Part shown: one piece after another, positions 53,843 to 62,382 of the stretch | How positions within the stretch are numbered: position 1 is the stretch's first letter | Layout of the letters: each line of letters opens with the position of its first letter | Assembly: GCF_000619925.1 (NCBI RefSeq) | Contig: NZ_JHVB01000011.1 | Coordinates: forward strand, 40,030-104,029 | Direction of reading: 5' to 3' | Origin: Treponema sp. C6A8 | Lineage (GTDB): Bacteria > Spirochaetota > Spirochaetia > Treponematales > Treponemataceae | Length of the DNA stretch: 64,000 bases | The notes under the pieces: model-generated | What the model was told of the DNA's origin: nothing | Seen by the model: the letters and a program-made list of their open reading frames with translations, nothing else | Databases searched by the model: none | Made by a program: the position numbers and the translations under genes

Positions 53843-54068
53843 TCCAAGCCTCCTTTATTTTCTTAGTATTTTCGTTAATTATAGTCGATATCTCATTCAG
53901 TTCTTTTGCTGTAAATCCAATGTTGTCTGCCAGTGAACATTTTTCAGAAATCCAGAACTTTGCAAGAGCTCCGTTTTTTCTTACATGAATATGGCAAGGC
54001 TCCTGTGGATTTCCTTCATTTGAGAAAAAGAAAAATCTATAGCCCTTTTCGTTTAGAACTGTTGGCAT
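53823..54068 (-). CDS. DUF4160 family protein
   Basis: 81 residues: MPTVLNEKGYRFFFFSNEG, NPQEPCHIHVRKNGALAKFW and NIGFTAKELNEISTIINENT. The HIHV and FFFSNEG-type motifs are diagnostic of DUF4160. First gene of the overlapping pair with DUF2442. It is small, cytoplasmic, of unknown function. No clear SD; upstream AT-rich. Confidence 0.82.
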   Translation of the reverse strand: MPTVLNEKGYRFFFFSNEGNPQEPCHIHVRKNGALAKFWISEKCSLADNIGFTAKELNEISTIINENTKKIKEAWNGFFFE

Positions 54069-54284
54069 GTTGTTAGTTTAACATATATTCTCTTTTTTTC
54101 AATAAGGAGAGTATTTTGAAATTCATAAGTTTATTTTAATCTCTCTGGCAACGATAGTTCCAAACAGTTTGGATAATACTTTCTGTACAACTTTATTGTA
54201 AAAGCTGCTTCGTATTCTATTTTTATTTTGAGCATTTCTGTTTCTAATTTTAAGAGAATAAAAACTATACCTATTGTCTTACTG

Positions 54285-54293
54285 TGGTATAAT
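54285..54293 (+). promoter_or_regulatory. Extended -10 promoter of 54,300 gene
   Basis: TG-G-TATAAT ending at 54293, six bases before the ATG at 54300; no SD. Predicts a leaderless mRNA. Confidence 0.55.
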
Positions 54294-54299
54294 TAAATT

Positions 54300-56000
54300 A
54301 TGAATAATTCTATTACTATAAGTACAGAACGAGCTTCTAGGTTTATTATAAAAGAAATAAATCTTTTATCATTTATTATTATATTTTTATTAAGTTTTGT
54401 TCCTATTTTTGCTAAAAATAATGCTCCTGAAATAAGTCCCGAAGCATTAGAATATATAAATCGACCAGTAAAAAAATTTTATTCATTTAATCAAATATAT
54501 GAAACTAATTCAAATTTAATTTTCTTTGATTTTACAGGTTTTGATGTTGGTTGGTGTATTGTAAAAAATAATACTGATAAAACAATAGATGTTTCATGTT
54601 TACAAGGTATAGATGAAAATTCAACAATTGTCCCATCAAATAGTTATAATTATTTTTACTGTTATCATTCAGATCTAAAACCAAATTATGAACATATTTT
54701 ATTAGATAATTATGAATTAACACTAGGTGAACATGTCATAAATGATTATGATTATTCGCTTCGCTGGGATGGTATAGAAAAACTCGCATTAGAAATTTCT
54801 AACGGTAATGTAACAAAATACGAACTTTCTACAGCAAACGTTACGAATTGGAGAAGCAATATGTCAAGAGCGATTGTTATTACAATCCTTGACTTTGAAG
54901 AAAAGAATGTTGATTTACTACCAAAAGAAATAGATATTGTTGATACACATTTCTTAAATGATGCTAATTCCCAATTTATAAAAAATAAATTCCATAAAGA
55001 AAAGAAGTACTTTACAGAAGCATATTTTTTTTATAATGAAGATGAAGCAGCTATAAGAGTTAGAAATAAATGGTATAAAACAACAGATTTAATAAAAGAG
55101 CAATGTAATGATTTTATTTCTAAGAACCCTGATATAAAAACAATTACAGCTGAAACTGAAAACATGTATACATTTATTTTTGAAAAAAATACGGATTCGT
55201 TTTTCGTTTTAACTGCAATTGAAGGGTACTGTTGGGATTCTTTGCCGGAAGTTTTATTTTCAGAAAAACATTATAAGAAAATTAATGACTCAATAAAAGG
55301 TAAAGTGCTAACTTTGTCTATTCGCGATGCTAACTTTATTAATAACAATCCATATGGTTTTAAAAAGAATTATTACTATAATGATGAACACAAATGGGGT
55401 TATGTTTATCAATGGATAGATGAAAAAACATGTCTTTATGATTTTGCACCTGATACAGCATATACAGCAGGCCAAGGTTTAGCACTAGTTGTTTTTGATA
55501 ATAGTATTCAGCAATTTCCATTTAATAAAAAAATCTTATACCATTACGAAGGTGCATATACTTATGACACCTCAGATGGTGGTACAAATACAGTCCCAAA
55601 ATTTTCAGTTATTTTTAGTACAGATGATTATAATATACCTTCAGATATTCCATCAAATACAGAATTTGAAATGAAAGAGCTTTCCTATAAAGATTATTGT
55701 TTTAAAAACAATAATCCTTATGGTTTTCTTAAAAATTGTAAATATACTGAAAATAAAACGATTAAAGGCAAAGTATTACAGTGGTTGGAAGATGGGTGTT
55801 TATATGATTTTGCAGGTCCTATTACAGAATTAAATTATTTTTGTATTTCTTATTTAGTATTAGCAGAAGAAGATCGCAATAAATTTTTTGATTCAGATAT
55901 TTCACATTATTTTATATATTCAGGTGTTTTCTGTTATGAAAATGTAAATAATCAAATGCTTACAGTTCCTATGTTCAAAGTTGTTTTTGACGAAAACTAA
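54300..56000 (+). CDS. Large secreted protein with C-terminal tandem repeat
   Basis: 566 residues. N-terminal hydrophobic segment (about 22-39, INLLSFIIIFLLSFVPIFA) after a 21-residue polar stretch suggests a non-classical long signal peptide or anchor. The C-terminal third holds two copies of a domain of about 90 residues: NNNPYGFKKNYYYN with YVYQWIDEKTCLYDFA and later VPKFSVIF, then NNNPYGFLKNCKYT with KVLQWLEDGCLYDFA and VPMFKVVF. Codon use is far more AT-rich than in the neighbours (a likely acquired gene). No family recognised. Confidence 0.65.
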   Translation: MNNSITISTERASRFIIKEINLLSFIIIFLLSFVPIFAKNNAPEISPEALEYINRPVKKFYSFNQIYETNSNLIFFDFTGFDVGWCIVKNNTDKTIDVSCLQGIDENSTIVPSNSYNYFYCYHSDLKPNYEHILLDNYELTLGEHVINDYDYSLRWDGIEKLALEISNGNVTKYELSTANVTNWRSNMSRAIVITILDFEEKNVDLLPKEIDIVDTHFLNDANSQFIKNKFHKEKKYFTEAYFFYNEDEAAIRVRNKWYKTTDLIKEQCNDFISKNPDIKTITAETENMYTFIFEKNTDSFFVLTAIEGYCWDSLPEVLFSEKHYKKINDSIKGKVLTLSIRDANFINNNPYGFKKNYYYNDEHKWGYVYQWIDEKTCLYDFAPDTAYTAGQGLALVVFDNSIQQFPFNKKILYHYEGAYTYDTSDGGTNTVPKFSVIFSTDDYNIPSDIPSNTEFEMKELSYKDYCFKNNNPYGFLKNCKYTENKTIKGKVLQWLEDGCLYDFAGPITELNYFCISYLVLAEEDRNKFFDSDISHYFIYSGVFCYENVNNQMLTVPMFKVVFDEN

Positions 56001-56026
56001 TGGAATAAAATTTTTTTTCATAAAAA

Positions 56027-56196
56027 CGGGGGATTTTAAGGGGGCTTGCCCCCTTAGGCGAGAGGGTAGCGGACAAGTAACAAAGCGGAGCGAATCGGCA
56101 CTGCTTGCAGGGGCGATTCGTGGAGCGACTTACTTGGGAGCGAGGGAGAGACTTCTCCCTCCTTCCTAAAACCTTGAACCTAGCACCTGTAACCTA
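56027..56196 (-). repeat. GC-rich repeat copy A5 with AGGTT arm on parC stop
   Basis: On the minus strand after parC: TAGGTTACAGGTGCTAGGTT arm, then the core GAAGTCTCTCCCTCGCTCCC, a variable centre (56089-56130) and CCGCTACCCTCTCGCCTAAG, then GGGGGCAAGCCCCCTT. Nearly the same order as A3. The parC stop TAG is the start of the arm. Confidence 0.75.
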
Positions 56197-58134
56197 CAAC
56201 GGCAATTCCCCGTTCACTGGCTTGGCACTCTGCACCTCAATCGTCTGCACTTCCTTGGCGGCGACGCGGACTCCCTTGGCTTTAAGCGACTTCTCTTCGT
56301 AATCGCCGGCCTTGAACTTTTCGGACAAAATCTTAACCTTTGGCTTCTTAACGTAGTTAAGCTGGAAGGCAAAAGCTTTGCGGGTGTCGATGTGGAGAAC
56401 TTCCATGCCGTCCGGGGCAAAAAAGTAGTCGCGGTTCATGATGTAAGACGGAATCTTACAGCGTTTGATGTAAACGTACTGAGTTTCCGGGTCGCGGTAC
56501 AAAATCGTAAAGAGGACTTTTGAAAGGTTGTCCTTGTCTGCAAGTCCGCAGAAAGCCATACCAGGGCCCACGAAAATCTTTTTAGGGCATTCGCTGACAG
56601 AGTAAATGCCGCTTTTTCGCACATAGAGAACCTTGTCGTAAGGGGTAACCTTTAGCATTTCGTTGCCGCCGGAAACTTCTACACCAAGATAGCCGGATTT
56701 TTCGTCGTAGTGAAGGGACATATCGCGTTTTACAACCTTCTTTACGTCCACAGTCTTGATGTTTGTAAGATGTGTGCGGCGTTTTGTTGTGGCGGCGTCC
56801 AGTTTTGCTTCAATTCCGTCAAGCCAGCTTACGGCGTAATCTACCAGGTGCTTCAAAAGGCGGTTGATTTCCTTGATGCGGTCGTTGATTGCCTTTACTT
56901 CCTGGCGGTTTTTATTCATGTCGTAAAGAGAGATGCGGCGGATCGGGATTTTAAGAAGATGGTCAACGTCTTCGTCTGTGAGCGGGCGGATAAGTTCTGC
57001 CGCAAACGGCTTGAATCCGTCTTTTACTGCCTTGAGAACGCCTTCCTCTGTTTTTTGAGTTTCGATTTTTTTATAAATGCGTTCTTCAACAAAAATGCGC
57101 TCGATTGTGCGCAGGTGAAGTTTTTCTGTAAGCTCGCGTTTTTCAAGTTCCAGCTCGTCCTTCAAAACGCCAAGCAGCTGCTTTGAATGGTACTCGATTA
57201 CCTGGGTACAGGTCATCTGCACCGGCATGTTGTCCTTGATTACCAGAAGATTACAGTAAACGGTCTGTTCGCAGTCTGTAAAGGCATAGAGGGCGTCTAC
57301 CACATCCTTTGTGTAAACTCCGCGCTGGAGTCGGATTTCAATATTAACTTTGTCCGAAGTGTAGTCCTGAATGGAAGCGATTTTGATTTTTCCGTTTTTA
57401 GCGGCCTTTTCGATAGAATCTGTAAGGCTTTCTGTTGTCGAACCGTAAGGAAGCTCTGTGATTACGATTTTCTTTTCGTCCGAAAGGTCCAGTTTTGCGC
57501 GGGTAACGATTTTTCCAAGTCCGTCCTGATAGTCTGAAACGTCAATAAGACCGCCTGTAGGGAAGTCAGGGTAGAGCTGAAATTTTTCTCCGCGCAGGCA
57601 TTTGCGTTCAGCGTCAATTACTTCGTGAATATTGTGGCTCAAAATCGAAGTGCTCATACCAACGGCAATACCTTCTGCGCCCAAAATAAGGCAGAGCGGC
57701 AGCTTTGCGCGGAAAGTTACAGGCTCTTCGTCGCGTCCGTCGTATGTCGGAATGTAATTTGTGATTTTCGGGTTATAAAGGATGTCTTTTGTAATTCCCT
57801 TAAGACGGCATTCAATGTATCGGGGAGCCGAAGCGCCGTCGCCGGTCAGCATATTACCAAAGTTTCCCTGCTTGTCGATAAAAAGTTCCTTGTTTGCAAG
57901 GTTTACCAGGGCCGCGTAAATGGAAGCGTCTCCGTGAGGGTGGTAGGCCATAACCTTTCCCACAACGTTTGCAACCTTAGTAAAGCGTCCGTCATCAGTT
58001 TTTAAAAGTGTATGAAGTATTCGTCTCTGAACAGGTTTGAGTCCGTCTGTGATTTCCGGAATTGCACGGTCGCGAATTACATAGCTCGCGTACTGAATAA
58101 AGTTTGAATCGAATAAATTTTTTACGTATGCCAT
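56194..58134 (-). CDS. parC: DNA topoisomerase IV/gyrase A-type subunit, short form
   Basis: 646 residues. Catalytic Tyr in GDGASAPRYIECRL; NLFDSNFIQYASYVIRDRAI and ITDGLKPVQRRILHTLLKTD at the N-terminus; coiled-coil and C-gate helices. It is well short of full GyrA (about 800+): the C-terminal DNA-wrapping pinwheel is reduced to a part (about 490-640). Fits ParC-like subunits of spirochaete topoisomerase IV, which decatenate chromosomes, needing a ParE partner not in the window. SD GGTGGG. The stop is supplied by repeat A5. Confidence 0.9.
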   Translation of the reverse strand: MAYVKNLFDSNFIQYASYVIRDRAIPEITDGLKPVQRRILHTLLKTDDGRFTKVANVVGKVMAYHPHGDASIYAALVNLANKELFIDKQGNFGNMLTGDGASAPRYIECRLKGITKDILYNPKITNYIPTYDGRDEEPVTFRAKLPLCLILGAEGIAVGMSTSILSHNIHEVIDAERKCLRGEKFQLYPDFPTGGLIDVSDYQDGLGKIVTRAKLDLSDEKKIVITELPYGSTTESLTDSIEKAAKNGKIKIASIQDYTSDKVNIEIRLQRGVYTKDVVDALYAFTDCEQTVYCNLLVIKDNMPVQMTCTQVIEYHSKQLLGVLKDELELEKRELTEKLHLRTIERIFVEERIYKKIETQKTEEGVLKAVKDGFKPFAAELIRPLTDEDVDHLLKIPIRRISLYDMNKNRQEVKAINDRIKEINRLLKHLVDYAVSWLDGIEAKLDAATTKRRTHLTNIKTVDVKKVVKRDMSLHYDEKSGYLGVEVSGGNEMLKVTPYDKVLYVRKSGIYSVSECPKKIFVGPGMAFCGLADKDNLSKVLFTILYRDPETQYVYIKRCKIPSYIMNRDYFFAPDGMEVLHIDTRKAFAFQLNYVKKPKVKILSEKFKAGDYEEKSLKAKGVRVAAKEVQTIEVQSAKPVNGELPL

Positions 58135-58180
58135 TTTCCCACCGGTTTTTATTTTAAAGCAAAAGAAAAATTTTATCTAG

Positions 58181-58260
58181 GGTGGGGAAAGCCTTCCCCT
58201 CGCTCCAGCTGCTGCGCATCTTCCGCTACCCCTTCCAGCGGGGGAAAGCCCCCGCAACGC
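58181..58260 (-). repeat. GC-rich intergenic repeat, copy A6
   Basis: GGTGGGGAAAGCCTTCCCCT, CGCTCCAGCTG, CCGCTACCCC, GCGGGGGAAAGCCCCCGCAA and CGCC. Same core as A2, with the hairpin GCGGGGG-AAAG-CCCCCGC. Confidence 0.7.
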
Positions 58261-58261
58261 C

Positions 58262-58402
58262 CCCTTTTTTTATAAAGCAGCGCCTTCGCAGCATAGCTGC
58301 TCGGAGACTCGCTTAAAACGCTCCACTGGAGCGTTTTACCGGCTAAAGCCGTCGCTCCCTAGATTTTGCACCACACTTTGCGACCGCAAGCCCTGCTTTT
58401 TG
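58262..58402. repeat. Palindrome-rich intergenic element P3
   Basis: Contains the perfect hairpin AAAACGCTCCA-C-TGGAGCGTTTT (58315-58337), CGGCTAAAGCCG and a GCAG/CTGC hairpin. Its right end ACTTTGCGACCGCAAGCCCT then GCTTTTTGA resembles the right end of P1 (ACTTTGCGAACCC...AAGCCCTGTTTTTCA). Confidence 0.65.
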
Positions 58403-58463
58403 ATATGTAGATATTTCACTCTTTTAATGGTAAAATATATTATCAGTTTTTTTGAGGTTTTTA

Positions 58464-59450
58464 ATGCAGGGAACTGTTCAGGCTGGAACGAACAATACTT
58501 TTACTGTTGAATGTGATGACGATATAACGCGCCAATGTACCATTAAGGGCAAGGTTTTAAAATCTGACAGGCAGTTTTATAACCCTCTTGCTCCGGGCGA
58601 TGTCGTTGAAGTTGAACCAGACCCAATAAACGAAGAAAAAGGGCAGGTGCTTTCGCTTCTGCCCAGGAAAAATACCTTTTTGCGCTGGAATGTAAAAGGC
58701 CGCTGTCCTCAGCTTCTGGCAAGTAACCTTGATTATCTTATTCTTGTTACAACTCCTGACGAACCGCCTTTCCGTCCCCGCTTTATTGACCGCGCCCTTG
58801 CTCAGGCAGAACATCAGGGAATTACTCCTGTTATTGTCTGCAATAAATATGATTTAGCCGAAAACATGCAGAATGATGACCGTCAGGCAGAGTTTGAAGA
58901 AATTGACCGCCGTCTTTCTATCTGGGCAGATTTAGGTTATAAGGTTCTGCGTCTTTCTGCAAAAACCGGCGAAGGAATGACAGAGTTTGCTGAACTACTG
59001 GAAAATCATACTTCGGCTTTTGTAGGGCAGTCCGGTGTTGGTAAGTCCAGCCTTATAAACGTAATGGACTCTACCTGCGTTCTTAAAACCGGAAGCCTTT
59101 CTAAAAAATACGGAAGAGGAAGCCATACCACAACAAAGGGAACTTTAATTCACCTTTCGCTCAATGAATCTTTGATGGAAGGCGTTCAGGGACGAAAGGC
59201 TCATATTATCGACACTCCGGGAATCCGCCGTTTTGTCCTGGATGATATTGAAGCCGGGGATTTGGCCCTTTACTTCCGCGAGTTTGAACCATTTATAGGA
59301 AAATGCAAATTCGGACTTGGCTGCTCTCATCTTACAGAGCCGGAATGCGCCGTTATTCAGGCAGTGCGTGACGGAAAAATTACCTCGGAACGTTACGACA
59401 GCTGGCAGCGCATTTCTAATGAAATCAGAACAGGCAGCTGGGAAGACTAA
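58464..59450 (+). CDS. rsgA: RsgA ribosome-assembly GTPase
   Basis: 328 residues from ATG 58464 (MQGTVQAGTNN) with SD GAGG; the TTG at 58452 is upstream of the SD. N-terminal OB domain, circularly permuted GTPase with G4 NKYD, G5 SAKTG, G1 GQSGVGKSS and G3 DTPGIRR, then a C-terminal zinc knuckle (GKCKFGLGCSHLTEPECAV). It matures the small ribosomal subunit. Followed by mutS2 25 bases on. Confidence 0.95.
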   Translation: MQGTVQAGTNNTFTVECDDDITRQCTIKGKVLKSDRQFYNPLAPGDVVEVEPDPINEEKGQVLSLLPRKNTFLRWNVKGRCPQLLASNLDYLILVTTPDEPPFRPRFIDRALAQAEHQGITPVIVCNKYDLAENMQNDDRQAEFEEIDRRLSIWADLGYKVLRLSAKTGEGMTEFAELLENHTSAFVGQSGVGKSSLINVMDSTCVLKTGSLSKKYGRGSHTTTKGTLIHLSLNESLMEGVQGRKAHIIDTPGIRRFVLDDIEAGDLALYFREFEPFIGKCKFGLGCSHLTEPECAVIQAVRDGKITSERYDSWQRISNEIRTGSWED

Positions 59451-59475
59451 TTTTTATTTTTAACTGAAAAAATTT

Positions 59476-62097
59476 ATGAACGAAAAAACACTTACTGAAA
59501 TAGATTATTTTAGAATCAGGGATGAAATTTCGCTTTTCTGTTTAAGTGAAGAAGGAAAGTACGACCTTCAGAACCGGGAGCCTTTTACAGAATCAAAAAA
59601 AATCGAGTTTTACAAAAACTGCAGCCGCGAATGGAAAGACTGGCTTTCGGCCGTAAAGGGAAGTCCTTTTTCTGCCTGGGGACCGGTGCACGGTCTTACT
59701 CCAATTATCAAGACAAACGGGGCCAGCCTTACTCTTGAACAGGTAAAGGCACTGGGAGAATTCTGTACAGCTGCAGAAAATGTAAAGGCTGCCGTCTTAA
59801 ATCATAAAGAAGCGCTCAATTTAAAAGCTTTAACTTCTCAGGTGGAACTGCTACCGGATATTTCAGAAACTTCCAGAAAAATTTTCAGAATTATTACAAA
59901 AGACGGTGAGATGCGTGAACTGCCGGAAATTGCAGAAATCCGCTCAAAAATTGCCAGCCTCAACAGCCAGATTAAAAACATAATGAAAAAGTTTACCGGA
60001 GACCAGAAATATGCGGCTGTGCTTGAATCCAGTGTTCCGGTTTTACGCGGGGGCAGGCAGGTTCTTGCAGTTAAGGCAAATCAGCAGACCCGCATTAAGG
60101 GAATTATCCACGATGTTTCTGCAAGCGCCCAGACAGTTTTTATTGAGCCTGAAGAAGCAGTTTTTTGCAGCAACGAACTTATTCAAAAGGAATACGAGCT
60201 TCAGTCTGTAATTAAGCGCATTCTGACAGAACTCACTGCCGATTTACAGCCTTCAATTCCTGTAATCCGCGACAGCCTTCCACTTATGAAAATCTTTGAC
60301 ACGACGCTTGCCGCTGCCCGCTGGGGAATGGAACATTCATGCGTCTATGCGCAAAAATGCGGGAAGGAGATTGCGTCGGGTCACACTTATCATTCCGGGG
60401 CTGACTCAGAACCTCCGCTTTTGCTGCAGGCCCGCCATCCTCTTCTGGGTGAAAAATGCGTGCCGATCGATATCCGCTTTATGACGGGAAAACGGGTTCT
60501 TATTATTACGGGCCCAAATACCGGCGGAAAAACCGTCACCTTAAAAACTTTCGCCCTTCTTTCCATGCTCAATCAGTCGGGCTTCCCGGTTCCTGCGGGC
60601 GAGGGCACACGTCTTCCTGTTTTCTCCAACGTTTTTGCAGACATCGGTGACGACCAGAGCCTGGATCAGAGCCTTTCTACCTTCAGCGGCCACATGAAAA
60701 ATATTGCCCACGCAATTAATGCCGCCCGCGAAGACACTCTTATTCTGCTTGACGAGCTTGGAAGCGGCACCGATCCTCAGGAAGGAACTGCAATTTCCAT
60801 GGCAGTGCTGGACAAGCTGATTGAAAAGGGCAGCTTTGTCCTTGTTACAACCCACCAGGGCATTTTGAAAAACTACGGCTACACCAACGAGTCTTGCGTA
60901 AATGCCAGCGTTGAGTTTGATACAAATACTTTGTCGCCGTCTTACCGCCTTTTGATGGGCGTTCCCGGCGAAAGTCACGCGCTTGATATTGCCCAGAAGT
61001 CCGGTCTTCCCCGCGAAATCTGCCGTGCCGCCCGCGACTACATTGCAACCGAGCAGGCTGACGTTTCCGCCCTTATCCGCGGTCTCAACCAGAAGCACCT
61101 TGAGCTTGATAAAATGCAGTCTGCCGCCCGCCGCGAAGCCGATTTAATAGAAGAAAATAACCTGAAGCTCCGCGAAAAAGAAGTCGAACTTCGCCGCAAG
61201 GAGCACGAGCTTAAAAGCGGAAAGCAGCAGGAAATGTACGATTTCCTTGTTCATTCCCGCCGCCAGCTTGAAAATCTTGTCCGCCAGATTAAGGAAGGCG
61301 AGCTTACTCGCGAAAAAACTCTTGGCGTAAAGGGCTTTATTTCCGACCTTGAAAAAAATGTTGCCCGCCTTGATAAAAAAATTGAAGCCGAGGGCGAGGA
61401 ACTAGAAAAAGCCGCCGAGGAACTTAAAAAAGCAAAGGAAAAGAGAAAGCATCCCGCTTCTAACAAAACGACAAAGAAAAAACTCAGCCTTGCAGAGGCC
61501 CTTAAAACCGCAACTTCTGTTACGGAAGATGAATCCGCGCAGGGCGCGGCCGGGGGATTAGGCACCGGCACTAAGGCAAGTGCCGGCAAAAATACCGCTG
61601 CCCCTAGTCTCGTATTTGAAGTGGGTGCCTCTGTTAAATCAAAGAATGGCGGGAATAGCGGAATAATCACCGGTTCTGCAAAAAAGGGAGTCTGGCAGGT
61701 TCAGTTCGGCAGTATAAAAATGACAATGAAGGAAAAAGACCTTCAGCTTGTTAATGCCCCTCAGAATCTTGTGCCTTCTTACAGCGTAGATATGGCACCT
61801 AACGTTTACGAATACGGCGATAACGTTATCGTGGAAAAAGAAGGCACCCGCCCGGTTTACGAACTCCGACTTCTTGGAATGTACGCCGAAGAAGCTGTTA
61901 AAGCTCTTGAACGGCAGATAGACTTGTGCGTGCTAAATAATTTTGACCACTTCAGCGTAATTCATGGAAAGGGCAACGGAGTTTTGCAGCAGGCTGTCCG
62001 CGACTATCTTTCCCACAGCCCTGCCGTTGCCGATTTTGAATACGCCCCGGCAGAAGACGGCGGCGCCGGCAAGACTTACGTGACTTTGTGCAAATAG
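59476..62097 (+). CDS. mutS2: Endonuclease MutS2 with Smr domain
   Basis: 873 residues, longer than usual (about 780) mainly by linker. Core with ATPase: Walker A GPNTGGKTVT (about 346-354), LLDELGSGTDPQEG, and a coiled region, then KOW-like segment VGASVKSKNGGNSGIITGSA and C-terminal Smr nuclease domain with LRLLGMYAEEAVKALERQI and IHGKGNGVL. Low-complexity Lys/Glu/Ala-rich linker at 640-715. In Bacillus-type proteins it suppresses recombination or rescues collided ribosomes. No SD before ATG; read with rsgA. Confidence 0.94.
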   Translation: MNEKTLTEIDYFRIRDEISLFCLSEEGKYDLQNREPFTESKKIEFYKNCSREWKDWLSAVKGSPFSAWGPVHGLTPIIKTNGASLTLEQVKALGEFCTAAENVKAAVLNHKEALNLKALTSQVELLPDISETSRKIFRIITKDGEMRELPEIAEIRSKIASLNSQIKNIMKKFTGDQKYAAVLESSVPVLRGGRQVLAVKANQQTRIKGIIHDVSASAQTVFIEPEEAVFCSNELIQKEYELQSVIKRILTELTADLQPSIPVIRDSLPLMKIFDTTLAAARWGMEHSCVYAQKCGKEIASGHTYHSGADSEPPLLLQARHPLLGEKCVPIDIRFMTGKRVLIITGPNTGGKTVTLKTFALLSMLNQSGFPVPAGEGTRLPVFSNVFADIGDDQSLDQSLSTFSGHMKNIAHAINAAREDTLILLDELGSGTDPQEGTAISMAVLDKLIEKGSFVLVTTHQGILKNYGYTNESCVNASVEFDTNTLSPSYRLLMGVPGESHALDIAQKSGLPREICRAARDYIATEQADVSALIRGLNQKHLELDKMQSAARREADLIEENNLKLREKEVELRRKEHELKSGKQQEMYDFLVHSRRQLENLVRQIKEGELTREKTLGVKGFISDLEKNVARLDKKIEAEGEELEKAAEELKKAKEKRKHPASNKTTKKKLSLAEALKTATSVTEDESAQGAAGGLGTGTKASAGKNTAAPSLVFEVGASVKSKNGGNSGIITGSAKKGVWQVQFGSIKMTMKEKDLQLVNAPQNLVPSYSVDMAPNVYEYGDNVIVEKEGTRPVYELRLLGMYAEEAVKALERQIDLCVLNNFDHFSVIHGKGNGVLQQAVRDYLSHSPAVADFEYAPAEDGGAGKTYVTLCK

Positions 62098-62195
62098 AGG
62101 AACTTCAGATGAAACTTCTGATACTTTGGAGAACTAGAAAAAATGGCGCGAGCGGAGATTGTTTTAGAAAAACGTCTCTCATATTTTGGAAAGAT

Positions 62196-62348
62196 AAAAA
62201 ATAGCGCGAAGGAGTATAGCGTGGGGCAAAAACATTCTATTTTTGTCTGCCGCGATAGCGGCGCATTCAATAGTTTCCTTACAAAAATAGCATGTAGCGC
62301 GGTACCGCGCGGTTTTGTACCACGCTATGCGACTGGGAGCTATTTTTT
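62196..62348. repeat. Palindromic intergenic element P4
   Basis: Outer arms AAAAAATAGC (62196-62205) and GCTATTTTTT (62339-62348), extended by TATAGCGTGG.GCAAAA and its partner TTTTGTACCACGCTATG. Inside: GCCGC-GATA-GCGGC (62249-62262) and the 14-base palindrome GCGCGGTACCGCGC (62297-62310). The right side TTTTGTACCACGCTATGCGA matches P3's TTTTGCACCACACTTTGCGA. It follows mutS2 and may end its transcript. Confidence 0.7.
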
Positions 62349-62382
62349 TTTGTAGGAATAATTTTTAAGGGAGATGTTTTAT

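Larger units (their letters stand above)
58135..58463. other. Intergenic region with GC-rich repeat and palindrome
   Basis: 329 bases between divergent parC and rsgA starts. Holds repeat copy A6 and palindrome P3 (58262-58402), plus an AT-rich 58403-58450 stretch that must include the rsgA promoter. No gene seen. Confidence 0.5.
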
